Below, one piece after another: positions 37,201 to 50,709 of a stretch of 64,000 bases of DNA. Below the pieces are notes generated by a model that saw only the letters and a program-made list of their open reading frames with translations, did no database searches and was not told the origin of the DNA. Source of the DNA: Neodiprion pinetum (lineage: Eukaryota > Arthropoda > Insecta > Hymenoptera > Diprionidae); contig NC_060238.1 of the NCBI RefSeq assembly GCF_021155775.2, forward strand, positions 953,001 to 1,017,000. Reading direction: 5' to 3'. How positions within the stretch are numbered: the first letter of the stretch is position 1; every line of letters begins with the position of its first letter. A program made the translations under genes and the position numbers.

Positions 37201-40200
37201 TGATAGGAAGCTCGAGAGAATTAGAGCCGAGTGTGTGTCGAGAAGTGTTGACTCCTCTGACGTTGTTAGATATTAAACTCGTACGTCGGTCGTTCGAATC
37301 TTCAAACACGTTGGTGAATCATTAACGACTGCCTGTAATATCGGTGCTTGGAAATCATTGTGCTTATTTCATGGAAAAATAGTTGATTGTTACACATACG
37401 TACATTATCCGATCGAGCAAGAGTTTATATTCAACATCGCGGAACAAGCAGCATTTACGACAAGAAAGTTTTAAATTGAGGAAAAGGAGAAGAAGGAAGG
37501 AAGAAGTCACGTGATATTTCTTTATCGAAATCGATCGGTGGATAGTGGTTGAGAAAACGAAACGATCATATTACAGTGGCGAATGTTATCATCTGCATTT
37601 GACACGTTTACGTTTGGACAATAAAATTTCCAAATTGGACCCATTTTCACTGTTATTGTCATTATTATAATATACGTGCAATTACGTGTAAGTAACCGTT
37701 GTTACAAATGACGCAACGTGTTCCGAGCGCCGGTTTTTACGACGTTGACACAGCCATCGAGGATCACAACTACACGATGTTTTCGATGTATCCGCCGCCA
37801 CCTTCTCCGCCTTTGAATTCAAACGGGGCGATTATGTCGAAGACATATTTAAACAGCAGCACATTTGATCACTGGCAATTGACCAAAGAAGAGAAAGCCA
37901 TGGTGAGCTAATACAGTATCAATTTCTCGCATATTATCGTACGTCCACGCTAACTTGTGTTTTTACTCCGTACGTACTTTTACATATTGTTATTATTGCC
38001 CTTTGTTTAACATCGCAGCTATCGTGTCTCCCACTTTTTGGAACGAAGTTCCTTATCGCTCGTTCACCGTAGGGGCTAGGCGGAAAAAAACGACACCAAA
38101 AAACCGACACTTTTTGGCTATAGTGCTCGTTTGCTATAGTGCGCGCGATCTCCCTCTCTCTCTCTCTCTCTCTCTATTCCAGCGTGTGCGCGCGCTCTCT
38201 CTCTCTGTCTCAGCGCTTGGGGTGGGAGACGGCAGCAGCGGTCTCTCTCACTCACAGCGCACGACTATACTTCGCCCCTCTTTCTCTCTCCTACAGCGTA
38301 CAACTATACTTTGGGCCGCAGCGCGCTCTCTCACAGCGTACGTCTATACTTTGCCTCTCTTTCTTTTTATATCTTTCAAAAACACATTCGTACGATTTTA
38401 TTACCATTCCTTCATATATTTGATTTTTCATTTAATTATTCTTCAATTAAACGTTCTTAATTTATTCAATGAGCAGTAATATAGCGTAAGGAACTTCGTT
38501 CGTACCGGCTGTCCCATGACAGCTCTCATGTTTTTTTTTTTTTTTCCTCTTCAAAGTTTTCGCGAAAATTTTGAAAGTTTCGATCATTCATAGGTGGCTT
38601 ACATACGTATCGCGAAACTATACGTTAAACCTACTTACGGTGTCGAGTTTTAGAAATCGTTATACATGCGTCGTCACCTTGACAATGACACAAGTCTAGG
38701 TATATCCGTTGTGTTCGGAGTATAGTACCTTTACGTGTAGGCTTCGATTTTTTTGTTTTATCACACATCCAATTTTTCACTATTCTTATTATCTTATTTT
38801 TATTGAAGAAACTGAACAGCGAATGTTTTCAAAGTCGATTCTCTTGTACACAGTCACATGAGCGTGTGTAATATTGCGATTGGATGATCAAATCGCGCAA
38901 TAATTATTATTATTACACTCGTACGTAATCACCTCGAGACGTGTCGTTATCATCGACTCTGATAATAATGACTCGACGCATTTCGTTATTACATACTTAC
39001 CTACAAACTGACGAGTGTGCGGTTCAGGTATGATGTACAAATTTATATAAATTACACTTATGCATATCGTATCGCGAAAACCGCGTGACTAAAATATAAA
39101 ACATTATACATATTACAAGTACGATACGATTCGTGTTTCCCGTTTATTATAATTTTCACAATCTCGCGAGGCTTAAATTTCATCTCAATTTCGGTTTTTC
39201 AATTTGTTTTTTATTTATTTTTTTTTTTCCGTACACACATGCAGAAATCGGTTTCTTCTTCAATACCACGACGAAGATCATGTTTGAATTGTATTTTTTG
39301 ATGGGTATAAATTAGTTGCAACGTTGATGATGTAATAAAAGAAAAATAAATAAGAAAAATGTTGAGAAATCTGACCGGAAGTTGGGAGTTGGCTCTTGTT
39401 AACCTCCGCCAATTATACAAGTACGTACGTAATATGTACGTGCCTCTGTGTGTGTGAGTTAGGTTGAAATATATTTATTATTACTGTATATAGGTATGTG
39501 TACGGAATGATTCGCCGACGACGAGGAATAATAACAGTAGCTGTTTAACATGGCGTAAAATAAATTAATATGTCGTTAAAAATTGCTATCGTTTTGATGA
39601 ACAATTTGTAATAATAATAAATAATAATACACGGTGACGGTTATAATTTGAATTCGAGAATTTCCTGGTGAAATTTTGACGAACAGAAATTTACGCGTAA
39701 TATTCAGACGTATCGACGACGAAGGATTAAAAACTGTCTTTCGATTAGATTCTTCTTTTTTTTTTCACGTGCATCATATTATCTTGTGTGTATAATAATT
39801 AACGGTATTTGAAACGCTAAGAGATATTTTTTTAAAAAAAGCCTCTTCGTGACACAATTTACTCAGATGTACGTAATCGCAACAATAACGAGAAAAAGAA
39901 ATTCACGAGATTCAGTTGTACAAATATATAAAAATACATGTTTCAACTCGAGGCGCGAAAAATATTCTAATGCCAACGAAAAAATGTCATTGTCACTCCT
40001 ATTTCTATTTCTAATATTTACTTTTCTATTTTTCAATGCAATGTATATACATGTGATAAAATATTATTTTTATCATCTCGATTCGTGAATATAAATATCA
40101 GCGATATGTATATATAGGTATTATAAATATGACTCATCGATCGATTTATGAATGAAAATGTACACTTACGTCAATTCCCGGTACTCTTTTAACAAATCGT

Positions 40201-43200
40201 GCTGTCGAGGAGATAATAAGCAACCAGCCGTTAAATTATTATATAGGTAAACATACTTTGGCGGATTTCGCTGTATTACAGACATTATACTGTATACACA
40301 CTCTTGAAACAGTCTCTGCACTTGAGCGTGAAGCGTTTTATGTTGTACGTATGCAATAATAAGAAGAACCAATGGAATATGCATTAAAAGAGAAAAAGGT
40401 TTTTCAGAGAAACGAAAAAATTATATCCGGCAACCGTAGGTCGTCGTGTGATACTGTATATATAATACGAATGAATTCTAGTTAAAGTATGCAAATGTAT
40501 CACTTATGTTGTATATGAGACGAAGAGAGAGAGAGAGAGAGACGGAATACCGAGAAACGTTAACCAACCACTTTATACTTGTGTGTCTATGTATGCGTAT
40601 TGGCGCCATTATTTATCACATTTTTCACTCATGTATACCTGGAAACGTTCGCGACAACGGGTCGCCGGTTAGTCGCGGTTATTTAAAATAAAGATTCTCG
40701 GATTTGCCCCCTGAACAGAGAATGCTGAGAGAAAACAGATATATATGTACATATACACATACAAATTGGATTGACCGTGCAAAAAAAAAAAAAATACGAT
40801 ATTGCTTATACTCCCAAGCTGAAAAATCTTAATTTAACAGTTAAAAAACGACGATCCTCTAAATTTCAATGCTTTATCGCACTATTAAGGGTTGCCGATA
40901 ATTAAAAAAAAAAAAATTGTATACACCAATTTGTGGGGTATGTATATATGTATAAATTTTTTTTTTTGTGTATGCAATGTTGAATATTTCATCATGAAAA
41001 ATTGAAAATGTTTGGGTAAAAAGGATTTACAATCACAGATTTATTTAATTATTTTTTCTGCTGTTTATCCTGCAGGCTGCTTGAGATAGAAAATTTCACG
41101 ATCACATATAAAAATACGTAATACACATTAATGGCTGTCAATGCAGTCGTGTCGTTTAGTCGAGATATCAGGTTGCATAAGTAGCATATTATCATTGCCA
41201 CGTAGAGAATTGTGCAGAAAATGAACACACAAACCAGGATCTCGAATTGAATCGGTGAAAGTGAATTTCCTAATTATTTACGTCATTCGAGCAGCACACG
41301 TTTACGTATATATACCTATGTATATCCAAAAAAAATCTGTTACAACCGGAACTATACTCTACTATATACAGCATAAATACGACACCAATGCAGGTTACAT
41401 GATATATTTTATATTTTCGTATTATTATCTGTATACATAGGTATGATAATTGCGTGACCGTAATGAAATCCGTGTACATGCCTACGTTCTTTTTTTTTTT
41501 TAATCTTATTTCTCTTTGCCATTGTCAGATTATCGTATTTACTTGCGGAAAACAAAAAGTAGAAGAGAAAAAAAGAAAATCGAAATCCTTATTTATCAGT
41601 TGTAGAATCGATAAGAATTCCAGCAAAAATGTTTAGCTAGTTAGGTCAGCTTGAAAGTTAAAAACTGAACGCGAATGTGGGTTGCAATATTTTATATTAT
41701 ATTCATGTACACATATTTTATGGTACTTGTGTACACTGTACATACTTTGACCAATAACTTGGAAGATAAAATCACGACCATCCTTGGTTATTATTTTATA
41801 CCGACTATCTCATTGTCGAAGCAGCGACCTTCGGAAAACGAAGACGAATGTGACGTCATCGCGTCGTAAGAGCGCGTCATAGTAATTCTTCGTCTCTGAT
41901 ATTTCTCTGTCTCGCTCTCTCCCTCTCTTGCTCTCTCTTCTGCTTCTCGTCTCCCCCCTCATTTATTATACTACAGCACCGGTTTACTATTCTCCTTTTT
42001 AAATACAACATTCCTGGCAGCTTCTGTCGCTTTTTGTTTTCTTACTCTCTACACGAAATGAGCTAATATTAATATCGAGCAATATTTTTAATCTATCCGT
42101 ATATTATGTATATATGCACGTATTATTATTCATCATTTTGGTGTTTAATAATAATCGGGCTATGCGCACATGCAATGTGTTTGTCTTTGAAATGCATCGT
42201 TTCGACGTTTGTATGTAGTCATCGTTAATTATTGTCTTTAATAATTTTCAAATTACCGTTATCGACCCTTTGTAATTCGCATCATCTGGTGGAAAACAAT
42301 CAAACTAATGCAACCAGGCTGACGACAGCTTGCCGTTGACCGTGTTTTTTCGCCTGTCGATAGTAGAAAAGGTACATTATCGATTATGTTTAATCAATTT
42401 ATGCGAGACACGAATGATTGAAAATTCCGAAAATTACGATTTACCCTCCGTTAAAATTAAGTACTTGGGTTATGTGTTGATAAAATGGCGCCGATGACGA
42501 CCAGGCTCTCTGACGTCATGAGGACATTTTCCCAATATCCAGATCATTGTTTCAATCGTTAGTGCAGCTTACCTTCTTTTCTTTTCTTTCCGTTTCTTTA
42601 CTTTCTTCTACGTATATTATAATATGTATGTATACATAATTGCGAAATCGCTCGGAGCGAAGAAGAGAGGCGACGGTGGTTAAAACGACGCCACCCACAG
42701 ATTCCTGCTCCGTGACGTCATCGTTGAAGCATTTCCGATCTGGTATACACACATACATTGTAGCGTGCATAACTCGGGGTCTATGTACATGGATACACGT
42801 GGAAGGTGTATGTATGCACCTACTTGGAAGGTTGAGAACTTGAAAAAGGGACCGGTATCAGTCATCGACGTCGCCGCGACGGCGCGTCGTCCCGAAACAT
42901 GCCGCATAATGTAGTGTGGTGTATAGATTTAGGCTCGAGGTAACCGTTAACGTAAGGTTAGGTTAGTTAGGTACGCGGTATTGTGGGTAATTGTCTATTC
43001 CCGATAGCTCAAACCAAAAACATTGGTGACGCGGTTATTCGTTTTTTATTAATTTTTTTTTAAACTTTAATACACGTTTTATTATTGCACGGGATGTTGC
43101 AACAGGTAGAGAGTCGAATACGAACAGGTTATAAACTTATAACGAGGTGTAAGAAACGCGTTTCAATCTAAGGGTTATTCCACTTTCGGTATCGCCTTCG

Positions 43201-46200
43201 ATACTACAGCCTTGAATGTAGGTGAGCGAAATTTCCGGATTTTTCCTTGTTCTTTGCTGTTCCGCCTTTCATTTTTCCAACTTTTTATTGTTTTTTTTTT
43301 ATTATTGTTGGTGTGATTGTTTCCTCACTTTGTCGCATTAATCGCAACGAATTGTACAAGATTATGCGTTTGTGCTTTAGTATACAATTAATATCGATGG
43401 ATAAATTTCACAACTGTGTACAAACATTTATTGTGTCTTATGCTCGTTGTAGAACGGAACAAACACCGCGCATTCTGTGACAGGTATACCAAATCGGAAT
43501 ATGAAAAGCCTGTGCAGGTGTCAGGTGTGCATTTCTCTGAATCGTACGCTACGTGCATATGGACATGGACATTGGAGTGTGGATATAGGTGTATATATGC
43601 AATGTCTGTTAATCGTTCGGATACAATAGACGTGTCTATACGGTAAAACGGGCAAACAAGCGTGATAAAAGAGCCGACTCATATTATCGATATTGCACGT
43701 GACATGGATGACGTATCCTAGTATTTATCAACACTTTGTCGGCTGATTTTCATTTTTTTTCTTTTTTATTACTACTACATCGTATTGTTATATGCTGCTC
43801 TAATTGTTACGTGACTTAAGATAGTAACATTACCGTATCGGCACGTTGAGAAAAAAATTGCTACTTTGGATCTGAATAAGTCGAATTGACAACAACTGAG
43901 TTTCTTCGTGCTTTATCAACGGATTCCTGAATTTCAGGTAATCCACTAAAGTTGAAAAATAACCGAGTTTTTCCGACGACGCGTCATTACAATAACGTTA
44001 CAAACTTGATTCTGATTTGTATTGTTCATATTGAACATTCAAGTTGTTTTTTCTCTTTTTATATCGCTCTCAATTCTTGTTCAATCTTGCATGTGTGTTA
44101 CATCATACTATATTATGTATACATGTTTATTTCGTTTTTTTATTTGATGTAAATTTCTACAACGGAAATGATGAAAGAAGGAAAAGAAAAACTTTGGAAT
44201 GTTTAATCCGTTTGGCTTAAAGTCACGTCAGTTTATTATACATTGTATGCAGAACGGCCTTGAAACTGATCCACCACCACCACCACCACCATCGCGCGGT
44301 GATGCAGATATCGTGCTGCCGATTTCACCGAACGGTAAATCTTTTCGAAGAACGAGCCGATGAGCGATGGAGAGTTTTTGGCGATCGTAGCTCGGGCGAG
44401 GCTTGGTAACGTCCTTGTCGCCACTTTCGTACATGCACGCATACACGCATGAACCCAACCATTCCTAGCACAACCTCGTTATTATACTGTTGCGCGGTGC
44501 TTGTTCGAACCTGCAAGCAACGCCACCGACACGTACTTCCTAATTAAATATTCATAGAATAACAGTGGCACATGCATATATGCATCATTGTGGTAAAAGT
44601 TGTACATACCGAGTTCCAAAAAATAATTCCACTAAAGTTGGATGGAACAAATTTAAAAATTTTTTTTGGCGGGTATATTTAAGCCTCGTGCATTGATTAA
44701 TTTATTTATATATCTAGGTTGAGTTAGAATCCTTGGTTACGGCTATGTTGCACGGTATAATAATCGTGTCACATACGGTCCGCGTCCGTTCACCTTCCTT
44801 TGTCGTTACGATAGGATTGTAACGACGACGACGAAGGTATGAGAGACACTCCGTGTGGTGTACAAGTCGCTTTTCCGTACTTCTTTGTAGTCAACCACTT
44901 CTGTATCGGTCCTCGTCATCCTCACCGTCGTCGTCGTCGTCTTGTTTTATTTAATTATTTTTTTTTATTTCTACCACATCTAGTTGGAACTTGAGCTATA
45001 TCATGAAACGGTCGCGCCTGCACAGCGTTGTTACAATCGTGTTTTTAATACAGGGTAGTCACACATCTGGAAAATATGGAAAACATGGAAATGTTAAGGA
45101 ATTTGAATGGGGTCGTGGAAAATCTGGAATTGTGCGGAGATTTTTGATTCGGTTATGAAAAAAATTGACAATATTAGTTGTCTGTCATGGTAATTAGAAA
45201 TGATTTTTTGACGCAGGAAAAGTTTACTTTTTGCTCGTAGAGGAAACGAATTGGCTTAAACCGACTTTTGAGGTGCATTAAATTTTTCTTCAATTCGAAT
45301 TGGTATTTGAATCGAATATAAAGAGTTAATGAGCCAAACGATTTAAGTTTGTATCAACTTACCAGAACTGGTAAAATATCAGGGAAAACCTGGAAATGTT
45401 GTCGTGGAATTTTTCGGTTGTCCAAAAATTTTTGGCCACCCTGTAATATGCTGGAAAGAGAAATTATCGCTGGAGAAGAGAATAAGAGGATCTTGTTTGT
45501 TCGTCTTATATACTTGAAGGAAGTCTTTGTTCTTTGTTTGAGGGGTTGCAGACGTCTTGAAACACCCTTTTTTTCGGAACGAGGACCACCACTTTACCTT
45601 ATCCGGTACTCTCGGTGTTTCTTTTTCTTTTATTTTGCTCCAGCGTATATTATACGCTTTGATATTATAATGCGTAGGTATATCGGGTGTCTTGGCATTG
45701 TAGATCGTACCAAATACGACCGTCGTGACGACGTTGATCCAGTCCCTAGTCGAACCGAGTTAGGTACGAGGTACGCTGAAATATACCTACACGTTGTTGT
45801 TGAACAATGGAGAGAGTAGCACATTTAATTGAATCAAATAATTTTTTTTTTATACAAGTATTACTGATATACACGATTTTCTCCACGAATTTTCCATTCA
45901 TTTATGCTTGCAGTATCGATATCCATATTCATCGGATACGGTTTCACGAATTTATGATTTATAAGTAGCGACTTAATTTGTGTTGACGAGGATGAAGTTA
46001 GCAACGTTACTGTAACTATGCGTGTTGGGAACAATCGTTACTTCACACCTTCAGGAGTATGTGAAATTTAGTAAACCGTGATAAAGAAAATATACCCTTA
46101 TTTTGAAAAGCCAACTTCTTTGAAGTCATTCTAACATTGTGCAATAACGGTTTTTTACCACCTTGATGTTGCGTCGTTACGTCAACGTTGCTAACATCAG

Positions 46201-49200
46201 ACTTATGTGTGTGACGCAATACGTGAACTCGATTGTGAAATCATGCGCAATTTAAATTTGAGGGAATTGATGGAAACAGTCTACTTAAAAGCACGTACAT
46301 CACCTCGGGAATGCAATTTCTTTTATTTATTTTTTTCTTCGCCTTTCTCTTTCGAAGTTTAAATACTTCACTTCAAGTCTCTCTTTCTCCTATCGCGAAA
46401 ACTGCAAGATGCCTAACAAATGTAACAGTCTTATGCGATGGCCTTTGCACGTGTATTTTTCTTTGGACTTCACTTTCTTTATCCAAGGTCATCGGTTTAT
46501 TTTCTTTCACAACTTTTTGCCCGGACGTGGAAAACTTTTTCTTCTTCTTTCGTTATCTGTATAATATTTAAAAACTAATTATTTAAAATTTAGCACAATA
46601 ATTTACAAATGAATCTGGACAAAGCGTTGGCAGAACGGTCTAGAATTCCTTTACGATGATGACGGTGGTTTCACTGTCGCCCGGGCGACGTTCGAAGTTT
46701 GAATTTCCCGGTAACTCGGTGTTCCAGGATGACCGTTAAAAGGCGCGTGCGCGTTTCTCTGTGTGCGGCACCTATCGACCAATAACGACACGACGACACG
46801 CCTGAGTCACGACGAAGCGGCGAATCGTTTGCATTTGTTCTTTTCTGGCGACCTGAGCTTCGGGTGCTCGGGAAGGGGGGGGGGGGGGGGATATGAGTAA
46901 AGAAGAAAGCGGGCTTCCCCTGAAATTCGTGTTCTATCGAACGCGTAGTTTATGGGCATAGTATATGTATGTATACGGATAGATAAGCAGCGCTGTAGTC
47001 ACATTAATGCCTATACTGTACCATGGGATGATAGCGCGATGACAGAAACCTCGAGTAGGCAACCCACCGACTGAGAAATCTGTGAGAGCGAGAGGAATAG
47101 AGAGAGAGAGAGAGAGAGAGAGATACCGTGAAACTCCGTGAGTCTTGTGACTTACTGTCAGTGTCACTAGAGTCACGGCGGCGCGAGGTTCTTCTCTCGA
47201 TTTTCTCTTTTTTACTACCTTCGGCATATCGTTGCGCAGGTACATACAGGCGTCGTCGGATGATACACGTTGCAGTTTTGTCAGCAATAACAAAAAAACG
47301 GGGGACAATAAAAGAAAAAAAAATTGGACCAGATTTTAATGTGTGAAGAAAAAAAAAGATGGAATTTTTGATTTTTTATTTCGGTTCAATCACGTACGAT
47401 TAGGAGGAAAACAAAATTTGTAGCAATTTTTTTTTTTTTTTTAACCCATCGTACCGTTTTTCTTATTCCTGAACTTTTTACAATTAATCGGTGGTGGTGT
47501 CGTGTGACCGCTCGGTTAGTGAGTGAATTTGTCTTTGCAATTTGACAAAATCTATTTTTTATAACATCACTTGACGCGTATGATAATAATAAGCATAATA
47601 TTAATAATCGTAATAATCAGTACTGCGAAGAAGAAATAAGAAGTGGAAGGAAGGAAGGAAATAAGCACAGACAATTAACAGTTGTCTGCATTCGAGTTAC
47701 GGATTATATTATTACCAATTGGATTGACACACGTTGACAATAGTGTACGTCTACTCTTTGTACTTTGATGATGTATGTATTGTTTGTTGAGTTAATACTG
47801 CGTCATTGTTGTACGGGTATTAGGGGGAAAGAAGCAGAAAAAAAAAAAAAAAAAGAAAGACAAGTAAGAGGAAGAAAAAAAAAACTCTGCTGAGAGACAA
47901 AGAGATGCAACAACAATAATGCAATGCGTTGCATTTTTATTTGAAATATATGTACATCTATATTACTATGCATATCACTTGTACGCGCATGTGTATTATA
48001 ATTCTTTCGCGTACATGCCGTTTTTTGGCATGTGTTGTTGTTTACCTATTATATTTTATTAATATCGCGTAAAATGCGGTGACGAAGTTGTTGAATCGTT
48101 ACATTTTCTAGATTTTTCTACCATATCATCCGTCTATTTTTTTTTTCTTTCATCGCAATTTTTTTTTTCACACTTTGCGATCGGGGATTGGATCAGAGGT
48201 GTTACGTATTTTCTTTAAATCCTGTTGTTTTTCTCCTCTTTTTTGTTTCCTTATTTTGTGAACGATTTATCAGTCTTGTTGTCGATTTGCTTAGTTACAT
48301 ATCGCATGAAACGATATCTTTTGTTCCGATTTATAACGAACAGGCAGCTGACGACGACCACACGACGATTTATTTCACACACGTACACGCACATACGAGA
48401 GCACACAAAGAAAATTATCTTTGGATCAGCCTCGTGGTATTGTGGTTACTATAATAATCATTATTCTCATTTCGCATCGTGTAACAAAGATTGGTTGTTC
48501 TACCGTCTTTCTTTCTTCCTTTCTCCTGTTTCTCTCTCCTTATTCTTCGGGATTCTGAATTTTTTTTTTCTCATCGAATTTCGACTTTATCTTGGAAAAT
48601 CTTTTATTTCGGTTTTCTTTGATATCTTTTTTCTTTCTTTATTTTGCTAGAGGAGTACGAAAGTGACGAGTGCAACCGAAACTCCGATCGTTGTTCTGTA
48701 TGAAATATAAACGTCATATCGCACACGCGTTTAAATAGATGTGAACGTATTTTTTATACATGTATGCAGAAGGAAAAACTTTGGTCGCCGTCGCCACTGT
48801 TGGGCGTTTAGATAAACCGATAAGAGAAGCCGGTTGTTTTGCGTTGGAGGTGCTGCTGTCGGATAAACTTTGTAATATCGCGTAGTTGTATTATAATGTC
48901 AAGTAGTTCCCGTAGCTTTTCGTTTGCTTTGGATTCACGGTGACCAAAGGGGAAAAGAAAAAGAAATTCCGAATCATTGTATTTATTAAAACAATATTTA
49001 TCATGGTCTAAATCGATGAAAAAATTCGTCGCGCATTTAAAATTACGATATTCTCTTTTCTTCTAATTTTTTTTTTGCCCTTAATTTCTTTTGCGATACG
49101 TTGTCATTGCAAATTGAATAATTCTTTATACGTTATTGTTATTCAAGTATATTGTTGTATGCAATACTCCGGATAATATTGTCGTACGGTCCATGATTTC

Positions 49201-50673
49201 GATATTTTTTTATGCCCACACCACGCAACGAACGTCGTCGAAGTCTATTAGGTGCGAGTGGTATGGCCGAAGATGGAATACAGCCGGGTCATATTATATT
49301 ATACCTAACAGAATTTTGTTTACTGCAAAATCGACCTTGAATTTTTATGCATGTATGTATGCTCGTGCAAACGCCTCTGTTCAACGAACGAGAGGAAAAA
49401 AAGTATGTGCGAAGGAGAGAGTGGTGGTGAGATAGCGAGAGAGATGGATATATTACAGACACGCTCTCGCATTGCACGCATATGTGTCAAGCATGTGTTG
49501 ATACACCTACACACGGCGTGCCGTGATGTTTGCCTGTATAATACAATACGGGTTGATTGTACCGATGATCTTGGTATGACATTTTCGGTCATTTCCCGTC
49601 TCGCGATTCAACGCTCTCCGTGTACTAGTATCCTTGTAGGTACATCATTCACCATTCGGTCGCCGGATCTCATTAACTGACAAAATCATTCCTCACCTCT
49701 TTACTCGTTGCGCCGATGCTCGAATGTTGATTACTTAAATTAGCCAAATTACACGTTACAGGATGGCTCGGAAGAGATTTTCATTTATTTTTTCTTTGCT
49801 TTGCGCGAATCGGAAAAGTTGAAAAATTATCGTCAAAGCAGAGCCCTGTATATCAGATACGGAATACAGAAGCCTTTTAAAATTGAACCACAGCGATCTT
49901 CTTTCACAGGTATTTATTTCAGCACTCAAATCAACTTTTTTCATCCACGCGTGCCGGAACAAGAAGTTCTTTTTATTCGTATATAAAAGACTAAATCAAC
50001 TCACGTTTCGCTTTCGTATACTGGAATAAACCGAACAACAGTTTGTACCGTTTACATTGATTGTGACTTTTTGCTGTTGGGTATCTTTTTTTTGTCTTTC
50101 CGATGCACCGAATCTTGCATCTTTCTTTAGTCGTTGCCACTTGCGCGCTATGTTTATATACAATAACAATATATATGAGGACAACGAACGCGATTATTTA
50201 TATACATACATACCTACATCATTATTATATACATGCGTATGGTATGTAGGTACGCAGTACACACCTATAATAACAATAGTCGTAAAACAAAGAGATGCAA
50301 TATGTACATACGTATATATGTATATATATACACACATAAACACATGCATATATCTGCTGCAGTTGTACACGCACACGTATAAAAGAAAAGTCTTTCTTAT
50401 CTCCAGGAATACGTATATAACGTTATTGGGTAGGTGTTGCGTTGCGTTACGTGCAAACGATGAATTGTTACAGGTAAACTTGAGAGATGTGTACACTCGT
50501 ATTCCTATACCGTCTGCGCATCTGCATGCATAAGCCGCCTGACGTATTTATGTAGTGAGCGTAAAAAGTGTTGGATCGGATTGATTGATTGCTACTTATT
50601 GTCAGCCGCGCATTTATTTCTAACCTAACCTATAAACCTAACCTAATCTGGACTGCGCAGATATACGTATATG

Positions 50674-50709
<36 letters not shown>

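Noticed and set aside
37955..38479. A 174-codon plus-strand frame
   Set aside because: It lies almost wholly within the inverted-repeat element at 38041-38501, and its Ser/Leu runs come from a CT microsatellite.
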